A stretch of 64,000 nucleotides of DNA, taken from assembly GCF_035222485.1 (NCBI RefSeq), contig NC_085924.1, positions 2,294,001 to 2,358,000 on the forward strand, written 5' to 3'. A program made the position numbers and the translations under genes. The notes below the pieces were generated by a model. The model was not told where the DNA came from. It saw only the letters and a program-made list of their open reading frames with translations, and did no database searches. Position 1 is the stretch's first letter. Each line of letters begins with the position of its first letter. Positions 1 through 12,122 of the stretch are shown piece by piece. The stretch is from Podospora pseudoanserina (taxonomy: Eukaryota > Ascomycota > Sordariomycetes > Sordariales > Podosporaceae).

Positions 1-1385
1 TGATACTGTTACTGCTTTGGCGAGCCAGCACAAGAGTGTCGGGGATTGTGTTGGTGGCTTCGAAGAACACGAGTAGACGGCCTCCAAGTCAAAACAATTT
101 GGTCTCATATATTCTGGAAGGAAGCTAGCGTTGGGAGTCGTAAGCAGCTCAGGATGATGCTTACACAATATAAGCGAAGCCCAGAAGTCGATAACATCTC
201 AACTTTGCTTGGTAGATGATTGAGCCATCTCGGAGATGGTTAGATATGAGGTACGTGAGAGGAATCGGAGAGTGAATTTGGATGGTGCCAGCTCCCAACA
301 TTCGCCACCCGATTCATTGGTATAGATGCTGGTGCTTCTCTGCCGAATTCGCATCGAAAATAAAATTATACGGTTGTTGATGATGAAAGTGCTGGTCACA
401 AATTTCCGCGGGTTGAGCGTGACTTCCTCTTGCGAATTTTTTCTTTACACTAACTGGATCTTACCAGGCAAGAGCCAGGTCGGTGTACTAATCGTACCTT
501 CCATAAACATATTTAAGCAATAAAATGCAGCCAATAATTGACACAGTGATCTTCGAACCCAAAATCTAGCACTGTGCCAAAAGTCTTTCTATTGTGGTCG
601 ACATCATATACATGCAAGCCATCAGTTCTACCCAACTCGGTGGGAGTCTCCTGTAAGCCCAACCGAAGCAGCCAAACTATTTCAAGATCAATAGCAGTAT
701 AATGTAAGGAATAAATGTACCATATATGTCAACCATCCTAGTTTTAATACCCCTTCCACGCAAGACCTAAAGATCACGAAACCGTTGACAGCACCCAGTG
801 CACCGTCAGATTGCTTGGCCAAAGTCCCTCCATTTTATGACAGTTATATGTAACTAAGGTACCTATCTTGTGGCATTTCCGGTAACACAATCACGACTCA
901 TCTGACTACTCCAACCTTCGCAGTTTTAAGATTTATTTACAGAGTAGACTGTACCCTTGTTTACTATGCACGTTGCCGTATTATTTACAGCTATCGATCC
1001 CAAGGTAAACGGTGCAACTGAATCATATTAGTAGGCACCAGGGTCATGTTTATGTAATAATTCAATGTTTTCCGATGATCAGAACTATATTCTTGTCTTC
1101 AACTCTCACCAAGTCCCTCCCATAATTCCCGGAATAAACCCACGCATTTAGCTCTTCTGAGGTATCTCAGGTTGCCGCCTCGTTAAAATACCTTAGAATC
1201 CACCATGCTTATATAATCTGCAATTCATTGGAATGGACATAATTAACGGGCGCCTCTCTGCCCAAGTTATGTGGTGGTGCAATTCAAAAAAAAAAAAAAA
1301 TTGAAAAAAAAAGGAGGTCCAGGTGGAGTTGATATCACACATGAGCCACATTTCTCTTTTCCAAATCAACCAACAGTCAGCATCG
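1..1385. other. Intergenic, no gene recognised
   Basis: All open frames here are under 70 codons and overlap each other without splice-linked continuations. The stretch is rather AT-rich and ends in an A15-TTG-A9 tract at about 1286-1312, just upstream of the tRNA gene. I see no protein similarity and no transposon ends. Confidence 0.6.
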
Positions 1386-1485
1386 GTCAGCATGGCAGAG
1401 TGGTCTAATGCGTTAGACTTGAATATCCATCACATTCAGGTATCTAATTCCTTCGGGAGCGTAGGTTCGAACCCTACTGCTGACG
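1386..1485 (+). tRNA. tRNA-Ser(UGA) with an 18-nt intron
   Basis: The 7-bp acceptor stem GTCAGCA/TGCTGAC pairs perfectly (1386-1392 with 1478-1484). The anticodon stem TTAGA/TCTAA also pairs perfectly. The anticodon is TGA, followed by A37 and then an intron of about 18 nt, the usual position for nuclear tRNA introns. A long variable arm (TTCCTTCGGGAG region) marks a class II tRNA, so Ser or Leu. The T arm contains GGTTCGAACCC. The discriminator base is G (1485), as expected for Ser; Leu tRNAs carry A. An oligo-T Pol III terminator lies at about 1490-1494. Serine identity rests on the anticodon and discriminator together. Confidence 0.92.
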
Positions 1486-1905
1486 ATAGTCTTTTGCATT
1501 TTTCCACACCTCACCCTCCATCATGGAGATCTTTTTGTGAGCATAGAGACAAATCATTGACTCTTTTTATATTTCACCTGCTTTGATTATATTATCGGCA
1601 ATTATATGACCGCGCAAACGCCCAAAGGCTTCAGCAATGTACATTTACAATAGGAATACGGAAACACTAGCTAGCTAAAACTTACATCAGTAGGTATTCC
1701 CAGCATGCATGCCTCTTTTCTTGCGTTCCTTAGCCTCCGAGGAAACAAAACTCCAATTCATGCCCCACGTAATCATGAATGCCAGGCCCATACTTGCTCC
1801 ATGCCCAAGTAATGACAACAAAATGGAAACGATGCGCTAGAGATGTACAGCATTTTCCAGGTACAGATACATACCTACATGAATATTTCTTCAACCCAAA
1901 CCTCT
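1486..1905. other. Intergenic: tRNA 3' flank and SAK-like gene 3' UTR
   Basis: This holds the Pol III terminator of the tRNA gene and, on the minus strand, the probable 3' UTR of the HAD/RGG gene that ends at 1906. No further gene is seen. Confidence 0.5.
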
Positions 1906-3970
1906 TCAGTAATAATTTCCTACCACGTCACCTCCCCCAGCTTGATAACCCCCCCCCCCGCCGCCGCCTTGATACCCACCGTTATTATTTGGCTTGTTAT
2001 TTTGCTGATTATTCGCATGGTAGAATCCAGGGTTAGAGGGATTCGAGGGCCCCTTGGGGATAGGCTGCTGTGTATCCTCGTACATGGCTGCAAACCCTCC
2101 CTGGCTATCTCTCCCGCCAACATCGTCAAGCGACTTGTAGTGATGAGTGTGATGACCTCCCCTGTCTCCCCCACCACGACCGCCGCGGGCCCCCTTAGGA
2201 GTCCCTCCGCGTTGGCCCCTGAAGTTCCCACCACCTCCTCTTCCACCACCCCGACCAAAACCACCGCCACCTCCCCGATTCCCTCCCCGACTGACCTGTG
2301 GAAAGTTATTTTGGTTGTTATTATTGCTATTGAAATTCTTCCCACCGCCACCAGGACCAGTCGGAGGATGGTGGTGATGGTTCCCCTGTCTCGACCGGAA
2401 ATCATCCTCATGAGCGGTATGCTTCCTCTTCGCTCCTCTAAAGTAGCCGCCGTCGTAAGAACCCTCCCTATGACTCGTCCCATCAATGCGCAGCAGCACT
2501 TTCTCGGCAACCTTTGTCTCAAACACAAACGCCTGCTCCGGAGAAACCGGCTTCCAGTGCTGAATCTTTGCGGCATCCGCGTGTCTCGCGCCCCTCCTGA
2601 GGGCGAGGACGACCAGTGGGACCGGGTTTCCAGTGTGGTATGACGCGTCTGCAGGGACAGGCTGCAGAGAAACAGCCCAGACGTTGTCTTCAAAGCAAGC
2701 CGTGCCACTGACTTGCCAGCTCATCCTCTTGCCCCAGCCACCGACTTTCCGAAGCAGATCATCCGGACAAGGACGAGGGCAAATCATGATGTTATTAGCA
2801 TGCAGCTTAATCTCGCTGTCGGGAAGGTTGGGGATTGGCATCAGGTCCAGCAACCGTCGCGTGTCGGCGCTAGAGATTAGATACCCCGTCCAGAAAACTT
2901 GTCTTTTGATCACCCAGCGCTCGCCTCGGGAGCCGCGTCGTCTCTTGGTCAGTGACGCGTTGTGATCTTTGATAATGGATCGAACCTCGGCCACTTCCAC
3001 CACCGGGTCGAGATAGGCTGCCATGTCTGCCACGTGAATCACTTCCCCATTGATCGGGCCTCTCGTCGGCGAGGTATTCTGTTGCTCGTTGAAGCTCGCC
3101 AAGAAAGTCTGAAAGCTCTTGACGTGCTTTATTCTGTCTTCGTAGATACGAATCTCCTCCGCATGTCTGTATGTTTCCATCAAAGCTCTGAGAAATTTCT
3201 CCTTGAAGTCGAGTGTGCTGGTGAAATGCTGGTTATCAGGGCCGACGGCGGGCTTGAGACAAACCATGTCGAACTCGAGACCCTTGCTCTTTACTATCCG
3301 CTTAATCAGTTCACTGAAACCGGATTCGGATCGACCGGTCAACAGGACGCAGAAAGCATCCTTTTGTTGTGTGCTCAGTTGGACGAGCTCGACAATCTTC
3401 TCATTCCACCATCCCTCCCATGCGCGCGGCTCCTCTTTCGCGATGCCTTCGCCCGTCGCGGCGAGAATCCGGGAATCGTGCCACCATCCACCGTTTACAA
3501 ACGCATCGGGGTTCGAGAGTGTGCCTATTGTTGGGTTGTTCCAGATCTTGGGATTGGGTAAAGGGGTTTTGAAGACTGGCGCGCAGCGCGTTCTGTTAGC
3601 GACTGGTTATGTCATATCGAGGATGCACCAAGGGACATCTTACGGGTATTATCAAAATCGTAGATGTGAATCGCCTGGATCTTGTCGACAGCTATGATGC
3701 GACGCGGTATTAGTACTCATCTCCGACTCAGTCAGGGACCACTCAAGATAATGCGAACGAACCTGGGAGCTGCTTGTTGAGGATGGACCACCTGCCCATC
3801 GCAGTGACAGTATGTTGGGGGCTTACAGCAGGACTGCTGCCATTGGCTTGACTGGCGGTGCCAAAACTGCCATTGCTGAAGGCGGAAAAGGCTGATGTTC
3901 CCATGACTTGTCGTACCAATGTTTTCTTACGAGAAACGTGTTGCAGGAGTAAGGACCATGGCGAGCTCAT
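1906..3970 (-). CDS. Swiss Army Knife RNA repair-like HAD-domain protein with RGG tail
   Basis: Three exons, 3970-3763, 3691-3644 and 3575-1906, give 641 aa. Both introns (71 and 68 nt) have GTNNGT donors, and the second has a CTAAC branch site. The second splice restores the HAD motif I DFDNTLF followed by KTPLPNPK. Other HAD signatures visible are motif II LLTGRSESGF and the acidic motif IYEDR. This matches the fungal HAD family named Swiss Army Knife RNA repair-like (Pfam HAD_SAK_1), a predicted phosphatase or nucleotide-processing fold of unproven substrate. The last roughly 200 residues are low complexity: Asn-rich, then dense RGG/GGRGG repeats, ending in Gly-rich GGYQ units. RGG boxes usually bind RNA, which fits but does not prove an RNA role. 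A Met at 3904 is an alternative start with an equally good context. Function is inferred from family only. Confidence 0.82.
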
Positions 3971-4446
3971 CACTTGCGACGACGAAAGGCTAAGGCGATG
4001 AACTAGGCGCTAACAATTTCACGTTCGCCTTGCTGCAGGCTGCATGGATGTCTGGAAAGAGTGGGGCGAGCCACGGAAGCCAAGTTTGAGTTTTGGGACT
4101 TGTAAGTCTCTAATATGCACTTATCCGAGTCAGGACGTATCATCTATAATTGCATGTCTATAACCTCAAGTCTCCGAGCGGATATGTGGTCAACTCGAGC
4201 GACCTAATATCAAATTTGCTAGTGTCTTCATCCCTTCTAGGCGGTCCAAGTAGATAATGCGACCTGTGGTATATATCTCTCCATACAATGCAAAGGAAAA
4301 GCCAAGTATTTTTTCTCGAAACCAACGCCAAAAATGAACCTCCCCATACAACGCCTTGCCCTAGTCTTTGTTCAATGTGAACCGCAGAAGCGTACCGTAG
4401 ATGGAACTGATGAAGATCATGAGTGGAACTGAAAATGAACACGCCT
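3971..4446. other. Intergenic between two minus-strand genes
   Basis: Contains the 5' flank of the SAK-like gene and the 3' UTR of the BUD20 homologue. No ORF here looks coding. Confidence 0.5.
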
Positions 4447-4914
4447 TTAAGCAATATCGATCTCCATGGCCATCTTGGGCTTCACAGGGCCGTTGTCCAC
4501 CCCGAGACCCGAAGCAGCGTTCGCCTCTTTGTGAGTGAAAGCGCCATCCTTGAGTTGCTTCAATCTATCAAAATTGTTAGCATGACTGTTCTCGACAGGT
4601 CATTGCTGAGATGTCGCTTACTGTCTCCTATGAGGCTTGCCCTTCTTGTGAGAGGTTAGGTTGGCCTCAGTGTCGAACCACTTGGCGCATGGGATGCAGT
4701 AGTGCTGCCCCAGACCGGGGAGATCCTCTACATCCTTGGTCTCCTTGTAGAGCTCAAGATGTCTTGGAGAGGCAATGTCAGAGGCAATCTGGTCCAGGTC
4801 GCTGTGAGAAGTGTTAGTTGATATCCTGTTCTCATGTAATTTTGGTCTGTGCATCACAACTCACCGACGTCTCCGCCTCGTCTTGGCCATCGAACGCTTT
4901 GCAAAGACACCCAT
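4447..4914 (-). CDS. BUD20: BUD20/ZNF593-type C2H2 zinc finger, 60S ribosome shuttling factor
   Basis: Three exons (4914-4865, 4801-4622, 4564-4447) encode 115 aa. Introns of 63 nt and 57 nt have GTGAGT and GTAAGC donors. After a basic N-terminus (KTRRRRRD) comes DLDQIASD, typical of the Bud20/ZNF593 family. One zinc finger follows, with Cys pair YCIPC and two His in TSHKKGKPHRR. Yeast Bud20 is a shuttling factor that joins pre-60S particles in the nucleus and helps their export; length (yeast 166 aa, many fungi 110-130) and architecture agree. A second in-frame Met, MAKT at codon 9, is a possible alternative start. It is transcribed away from aconitase across a shared 2.1-kb spacer. Confidence 0.88.
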
Positions 4915-7020
4915 TTTATCGATGGATTTTCGATCTGTGTGGCTGTTTTTACGAGTGTCAAGTTACAAATGCGTGGTGGGCTGGATGGGCGTTGGCGGTA
5001 TCAATTGGTACCGATTCTCAATTCTGAACGTGGGGCAAGATTTTGGCAGTAGCATTTTTCTGTGCTACAGCTAGATATGGCCCGAGCTTTTTGGCGGAGC
5101 GCCGTTATGTCCGAACATTTCAACGACGTTCTTTTGGAGCCGCATTCTTGAAAGTGAAATATTCGCAATTTTGACATTCACCTTCAGAAGACATCGCCAC
5201 GTCCAAAATCGTCGCCTCAGCTCAAAAAAACGTCGCCATTCCGACGCTGAGCGGCAACCGGAGCTACAGGATTATCGCCCTCGAATCTCCATGTCTCCGC
5301 CGAGCGGTTCAAAGGCCGAGCCGGCAAGGCCCCGGGTGGCCCCACTTTCAGGTCTCCAGGTCAGCAGAAAATTTCATGGCAGCTTTCCTTGTGCCCGCGC
5401 GCCAAGACCTCTTGATATTTTGGCGCCATAACGTTTAAAGTACCCGCTCCACGAAACCGGGAGACCCGTTTTGGATCCCACCAGATGCCGAACCCGTCAG
5501 GAACCTCCAAACAGCACAACTAGCTGGCTGTGAGGACAGCTGCGCTGTCCCGGGGCACCGACGGATATACCGGTGTCGTTGTGGCGGCCGGTGCTCTTTA
5601 TACCAGGCGGCATGCGGGGTTGTGATCAACGGGGTTGTTGCGTCACTTTTTAGCCTTGCAGGGTTGGCGAGAGGCTCTTATCGCGTGTCACCCCGCGTTT
5701 TTTCGAGATGCCGCCCGTAGTTGACAGGCTTTGACGCAAGCGTGCCGTCTGTCTCCTCTCATAGCGCTGTGTCAGTGAACGATGTACAGGACGCTTGGAG
5801 CTGCGGAAACAGTCTCCCATCCTCGAATGTCTGTTCTATGTGTCCTACAAGTTGTGGTAGAAGTGGTCGGTGATTGGTTATACCATCCCCGGCATTGGCT
5901 AGAATCTTTGAAGAAGACCCCACGTGGGGAACTTGGGAATGGATTCGAGCTCGGTGACCGGCGGAAAATGCTGCGGGATTTCGCCGTGATGGAAATGAAG
6001 CTCATCAGAAGAGCTCCTGTCCCAATGTCAGCTTATGATAATTTCAGGAGAGGCTGTGATCTTGCCCAGCGCTTGTTGGCGGCTTGAGAGGCACATGAAT
6101 CAGCTGCAGCACATGTCATCAGCACCGTAGCACCCCCAAGCCTCAGATACCCCGGTCGTAAGCTCCGGCTTGAAACAACCACAACCCCTGTGAAGCTTGA
6201 GGGAGTCGAAATTCCATGTTTGATTGAGAAGAGCTTCAAAGCTCTTTGTTGTCTCCGTAGCCAATACCTCTAGAGATCAGGAGGGAAACAGGTCGCTGCC
6301 TCGGCTATTCGTGCTCGCGTCGGTCGGAGTCTAGGTGCTGTCGTTACCCTTCATCCGATATCCCTGCCCCTCATTGACAGCAGAGCAAGCGTCTGCGAGG
6401 CCAGGTACCGCTCGCAGCTGCAGCCTCCTCTCGCTAGTCTCTCAGGGTGCCAACCCGGAAACCCTGGTGTTTTGTCGTGTGTGTGTGCCCGTGGTCGCCC
6501 AATGTCTCCTTGTGCTTGGCGTCCCCCAGGCCACGGCAACGGGATCAAAAAGACAGTGGTGACAATTCAGGACTCATAGACAGATAGCAACAATAAGGGC
6601 TGGGCATGCGACATAGACCACTCACGCGGCTTTGATCGGAAAAAGAACAGCCATAAGGGGAAGGGATTGGGGAGAGGGCTAACCTGATTCGAGCTGGCAG
6701 CGATGTCATGTCTTGCGATCCAGTGCTCCCCCACAATGCGGGAGAGCATAATCGGCGGGGTTCTGATTGGCCAGCTGGCAGTCTCCATCCGGACGAGATA
6801 CTTTCTCGGCTATGACGGTGGCAGCAGCTCCAGCAACAGGTCCTCCCGTTGCCACTTATGACCTAAAATCCCTCCTTGCGAGTTTCTTGCTATCTTTTTA
6901 AATTCTCCTCCACTTTTTCGCTCTTCTCTTCCTCCAGAAGCCACCTGGTTTGCAACGTCAACACCTTCTACCTCAATTGACTCTGTGAAGCTGCGCTCAC
7001 CGAGCTGATCGTAAGGCAAG
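4915..7020. promoter_or_regulatory. Divergent promoter region, BUD20 / aconitase
   Basis: 2.1 kb between two divergent start codons. An inverted CCAAT box (ATTGG) lies at 6766-6770. A pyrimidine-rich stretch at about 6860-6945, ending in CTTCCTCCAG, precedes the aconitase start and resembles the CT-rich leaders of highly expressed fungal genes. Small ORFs here (for example 5782-6087, 101 codons) show no recognisable domain. Promoter assignment is positional. Confidence 0.45.
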
Positions 7021-9689
7021 ATGATGGCTACTCGTCAGCTCCTGGGCGCTGCCCGGAGCCGCGCTGTCGGCAGCGCGAGCCTGGGCCTCCGGCGCACCAT
7101 GGCTACCGTCTCCGACTCTGCCCTTGACAAGAAGGTGAGCACTCGATCGGCTGGGAGGACAACCTGGGAAGCACTGGTGATCATGGCTTATCTGACACAT
7201 GCTCGCGCAAACAGGTCAAGCAGAACAACTGGGAGGAGGGCAACTTCATCAACTACAAGAAGATGTCTGAGAACCTCGCCATTGTCCGTTCCAGACTCAA
7301 CCGCCCTCTCGCCTATGCCGAGAAGATTCTCTACTCCCACTTGGACGATCCCCATGGACAGGAGATCGAGCGTGGTGTCTCCTACCTCAGACTTCGCCCC
7401 GACCGTGTTGCCTGCCAGGATGCTACCGCCCAGATGGCCATCCTTCAGTTCATGTCCGCCGGCATGCCCTCCGTCGCCAACCCCACTACCGTTCACTGCG
7501 ACCACTTGATTGAGGCTCAGCAGGGTGGTGAGAAGGATTTGGCTCGCGCTGTTGGTATCAACAAGGAGGTCTACGACTTCCTTGCCTCTGCTTGCGGTAT
7601 GTTCTCCCTGTGCTCTCAGCACTTCTTTCAACTCGGTTTAGAACAATATACTAACATATTAAACAGCTAAATATAACATGTAACATATGCGTATTCCTGC
7701 CATCGAGAACGATTTACTGACATGATTATAGCGGTTTCTGGAAGCCCGGCTCTGGTATCATTCATCAGATTCTTTTGGAGAACTATGCTTTCCCCGGTGG
7801 TCTCCTTATCGGCACTGACTCCCATACCCCCAACGCTGGTGTAAGTTGAATGCGATGGCAAAGGAAAATCAGGCGCTGACAGCAAATAGGGTCTCGGTAT
7901 GGCTGCCATTGGTGTCGGTGGTGCTGACGCTGTCGATGTTATGGCCAACCTCCCCTGGGAGTTGAAGGCGTAAGTGCTTTTAGCGTAAAGCTTAAAATGT
8001 GCGCAGCGCTAACATTTTCATAGTCCCAAGGTTATCGGTGTTAAGCTGACTGGCTCTCTCTCTGGCTGGACTTCTCCCAAGGATATCATTCTCAAGGTTG
8101 CTGGCATTCTCACCGTCAAGGGTGGCACTGGTGCCATCGTTGAGTACTTCGGCCCTGGTGTCGACAGCTTGTCTGCCACTGGTATGGGTACCATCTGCAA
8201 CATGGGTGCTGAGATTGGTGCCACCACCTCCCTCTTCCCCTTCAACGACCGCATGTACGACTACCTCAAGGCCACCAAGCGTACCGAGATCGGTGACTTC
8301 GCCCGCTCTTACGCCAAGGAGCTCCGCCAAGATGACGGTGCCGAGTACGACCAGCTCATCGAGATCAACCTCTCTGAGCTCGAGCCCCATATCAACGGTC
8401 CCTTCACTCCCGATCTTGCTACCCCCATCTCCAAGTTCGCCGAGGCTGCCAAGGCCAACAACTGGCCCGATGAGGTCAAGGTCGGTCTTATCGGCTCTTG
8501 CACCAACTCCTCGTACGAGGATATGTCCCGCGCCGCCTCCATCGCCCGCGATGCCCTCAACCACGGCATCAAGTCCAAGGCTCTCTTCACCGTCACCCCC
8601 GGTTCCGAGCAGATTCGCGCCACCATTGCCCGTGATGGCCAGCTCCAGACCTTCGAGGAGTTCGGTGGTGTCGTTCTTGCCAACGCTTGCGGCCCCTGCA
8701 TTGGTCAGTGGGATCGCCAGGACGTGAAGAAGGGCGAGGCCAACTCCATCATCTCTTCCTACAACCGTAACTTCACCGGCCGTAACGATGGTAACCCCGC
8801 CACTCACTCCTTCGTCACCTCCCCCGATCTCGTCGTCGCCATGTCCATTGCCGGCTCTCTCTCCTTCAACCCCCTCACCGATACCCTGAAGGACAAGGAT
8901 GGCAAGGACTTCAAGCTCTCTCCTCCCACCGGCAACGGTCTCCCCGAGAGAGGCTACGACCCCGGCCAGGACACCTACCAGGCCCCCCCTAAGGACCGTG
9001 CCAACGTCACTGTCCAGGTCTCCCCCACCTCCGACCGTCTCCAGCTCCTCTCTCCCTTCAACGCTTGGGACGGCAAGGATGCCACTGACATGCCCATCCT
9101 CATCAAGGCCCAGGGCAAGACCACCACCGATCACATTTCCATGGCCGGTCCTTGGCTCAAGTACCGTGGTCATCTCGACAACATCTCCAACAACATGTTG
9201 ATTGGTGCCATCAACGCTGCCAACGGCGAGGCCAACAAGATCAAGAACTTCACCACTGGTGAGTGGGATGCCGTCCCCGCTGTTGCCCGTGACTACAAGG
9301 CCAAGGGCATCCGTTGGGTCGTTATCGGTGATTGGAACTACGGTGAGGGTTCTTCTCGTGAGCACGCCGCTCTCGAGCCCCGCCACCTTGGTGGTCTCGC
9401 CATCATCACCCGCTCTTTCGCTCGTATCCACGAGACCAACCTCAAGAAGCAGGGTATGCTTCCTCTCACCTTCTCCGACCCCGCCGACTACGACAGGATC
9501 AACCCCGATGACAAGGTCGACATCCTCTGCACTGAGCTTGCTGTTGGCAAGCCCATCACTCTCCGTGTCAAGCCCGCCAACGGTGAGGCTTTCGAGATCC
9601 CCCTCTCGCACACCTTCAACGAGGCCCAGATTGAGTGGTTCAAGAACGGTTCCGCTCTCAACACCATGGCCAAGAAGACCAAGAACTAA
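7021..9689 (+). CDS. ACO1: Aconitate hydratase, mitochondrial (aconitase)
   Basis: Six exons (7021-7134, 7215-7596, 7667-7679, 7732-7840, 7890-7969, 8024-9689) give 787 aa, close to yeast Aco1 (778). The third exon is only 13 nt; it supplies AKYNI between FLASAC and GFWKPGSG and restores the frame. The first about 30 residues are Arg/Ser/Ala-rich without acids, a mitochondrial presequence. The three [4Fe-4S] ligands are visible: Cys392 in SCTNSS and Cys455 and Cys458 in ACGPCIGQW. The enzyme interconverts citrate and isocitrate in the TCA cycle, and in fungi also helps maintain mtDNA. Heavy use of C-ending codons suggests high expression. The start follows a CT-rich leader; the second codon is also Met. 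Confidence 0.97.
7667..7679 (+). other. 13-nt microexon of aconitase
   Basis: Flanked by CTAAC...AACAG on the left and GTAACA on the right, with TATAG at the next acceptor. Without it the conserved AKYN block is lost and the frame breaks; with it the frame runs through. The assignment rests on frame continuity plus the known conserved aconitase segment preceding GFWKPGSG. Confidence 0.9.
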
Positions 9690-10680
9690 AATACCCCAAA
9701 ATGTGACGTGTGTCATAAATCGGAGAATGAGAATGGTGGTGTGAGGGCCGACAGGAATGATCGGCGGCTTCTGGAACTATGGGAATTGGCGTAACCGCAG
9801 CAACTGTTTCCTTTTGTATGTATAGTCATGGCCTTGCATTTCAATGGTACTTGTCATTTATATGAATCTGGTGTCTGGGCTGTTGTTCAATGGTTTGTGT
9901 GGAATCTGGAATTTCACCGGTATACACTTGGAGTTGAGGGAACACCGCGTTCTTTGGTGTAAGTATACCGCTGGTGTATCGCTATCATTTACGTACGATG
10001 AATGAAGATTTGAAGAAAACTACCCGTTGTAATATCTTGAAATGTCGTCATGTGTTGTATCAGCCTTATGCTACTAATTTTGGCGAAGATGCACCAACGT
10101 GGCGGGGGCCGCACGTAGTTAATAATTTTTTTTTTTTTGGGTTGGATATCCTTACCTCACTTTACGCTACATATTGGCGAAGATGCCGGCCGGCAAGAGC
10201 CATTTTTCATATTATGCATTTATCGGGTTGATCAAATGCCAAACCAACCGTTATCCTTATCGCCGTGCAGCTGTCAGCATGTTTACGGGTGGATTATGAG
10301 GTAGGGTTCATCGCGCATCCGTCCAATTCCCTTGATGCATGCGCGGTTGGCTGAGGTCTCTTCTACTTTGGTTATTGTGGTTTCTTCCCGCATTTTCACA
10401 CTCTTGATTCTATGTCGTATACGCTAGAAGCGAGGTTTTGTTGAGGCATCCGGCGACGAAGCGAATGACCTGACGACGACCACAATCGCAACGAAGCGAG
10501 CCGGTCGAACAGCCCAACGAAAGCGACGCAGGAAAAGGGGCCTACCAGAAGAGAAGGGATACGCAGTAATTGGTCCTGGAACATCACGACGATTCGGTTA
10601 TATAACAGTTTAATCACGACTTTACGTTTTCTCAACACTTACCGTATTTTCCGGGAATAGATACAACCAAATCAGACACT
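9690..10680. other. Intergenic: aconitase 3' UTR and rhomboid promoter
   Basis: About 1 kb between tandem genes. A 12-bp direct repeat TGGCGAAGATGC occurs at about 10081 and 10174. A T-rich run lies near 10125-10138. No ORF here is convincing. Confidence 0.5.
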
Positions 10681-11668
10681 ATGCCACCCAACATCACCGC
10701 GCTCAACACCACCCGCGCGCGAACTTACGTCTTCCGGCTGCCGCTGTTTACACGAGTGGTGATACTTGCGATTGTTGGATTCTGGCTGGCGGGGTTACAG
10801 AGTATCGTTGATATTCAACAATGGGGGGCGCTGATACCGGACGAGATGGGACTTGCTACTCGTATGCTTGCCCAATAACCCAAAAGAAGATGGACAACAA
10901 GACAGGGCTGACTAACGTTGGGGATAGTATACCGCATGAACACCTTTCCGTTTATCCACCTCAACATTTTCCACGCTGTGATGAACATACTCGCCTTGAC
11001 ACCTCTGATGGAGAGGTTTGAGGCTGAGTACGGCACGCTGAACTGCCTGGCGTTATTCTTTGGGCGTGAGTATCCCATCTGTGAACACTATGGAGTGACA
11101 CGGCTGACAAACAATAGCATTAACAACCATCCCCGCGTTTCTGTACGTCGGTTTGGAGAAATTCGTTTTCGGTAACAACGTTGCGGTCATGGGAGCGAGC
11201 ATGTGGGTGTTTTTGCTGCTCGGGGTGGAGGCGGTCAAGACTTACAAGGTCAATCCGAATTTTGTCATTGGGACGTACAGTATTCCTACTTGGACGACGC
11301 CGATTGGGGTGCTGTTTGCGATGGCGGTGTTGATGCCGAGCTCGAGCTTTTGGGGACATGCGGCTGGGTTGGTGGTTGGTTATGGTGGTATGTTTTCCTC
11401 AACTCTTAACAAGAAAGAAAAGAGACAATGTGCTGACGTGAAGGGTGTAGCTGGTTTGGGCTATGTTAAGTTCCTTGCGCCACCAGAGAAGATTCTGAGA
11501 TGGATCGAGGGGAAGCTGAATCTGCTGGGGAGACTGCCGCACTATGTGAGCATTGACCAGAAGACGTATGGCAGGTTTGGAGTGCTGCCTTCGAATAACA
11601 CCCCTGCTGTTGCTTCACCAGGTGTTGCGTTGGGGTTGGTCGGGAGTACCCAGAGGTTAGGACCTTAG
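10681..11668 (+). CDS. RBD2: Rhomboid family intramembrane serine protease, RBD2-like
   Basis: Four exons (10681-10861, 10928-11065, 11118-11387, 11451-11668) encode 268 aa. Hydrophobic segments alternate through the first 200 residues. The catalytic serine lies in the GAS motif (Ser134 in VMGASMW) and the catalytic histidine is His187 in FWGHAAGLVVGY, the classic rhomboid dyad. A conserved NIFHAVMNIL helix with HxxxN spacing lies in TM2. Size and short cytosolic tail match fungal Rbd2, a Golgi rhomboid that in some fungi cleaves the sterol-response factor SREBP. Role in this organism is inferred. The coding strand is visibly G-rich. Confidence 0.9.
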
Positions 11669-12122
11669 ATTTGGGGGACGGGGATTGGGATTATGAGGCG
11701 ATGTCTTGTATGAACAAAGTGTTGGGTTATGTTCTTCTTGTAATGTAATTCTAGCACGCTGGATATACCATGGTGTTGGAGAGGTAAGATGGGAGGGATA
11801 AGGGTTATGTTAATTTGGGCTGGAAGGTGGGCCCTGCTATAGATATGATATACGTAATGCTTCTTCGGGTTGGACATTCTTAAACTCGAATTCCAAAGTC
11901 AACATTTTCTTAAAACAAACCCCAGAAGCTGTTGAGCCGTTATGGTTAATAATTAACCCAATCAGGTTAGCGCAACCGCGTATTATTCATGAAACGGCGC
12001 GCCACGGTTTCGGTCCCCAGTTAATCACACAAACGCGCGACCCCTGATTCAGTAGGCGCATCTGACAGCACAGCTCACGAGAGAGCTTCCCGCTGCATGC
12101 AACTGACGGCACTGCAGTCAAG
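11669..12122. other. Intergenic between RBD2-like gene and GAA1
   Basis: Rhomboid 3' UTR and GAA1 5' flank. No coding signal seen. Confidence 0.5.

Noticed and set aside
1843-2643. 266-codon plus-strand ORF over the RGG region
   Set aside because: Antisense to the glycine-rich tail of the HAD gene; Pro/Thr/Ser-rich composition is the reverse of GGN codons.
7992-9716. 574-codon ORF antisense to aconitase
   Set aside because: Exactly overlays the aconitase exons in reverse; Gly/Val/Glu/Leu-rich composition is what C-ending codons give when read antisense. No domain.
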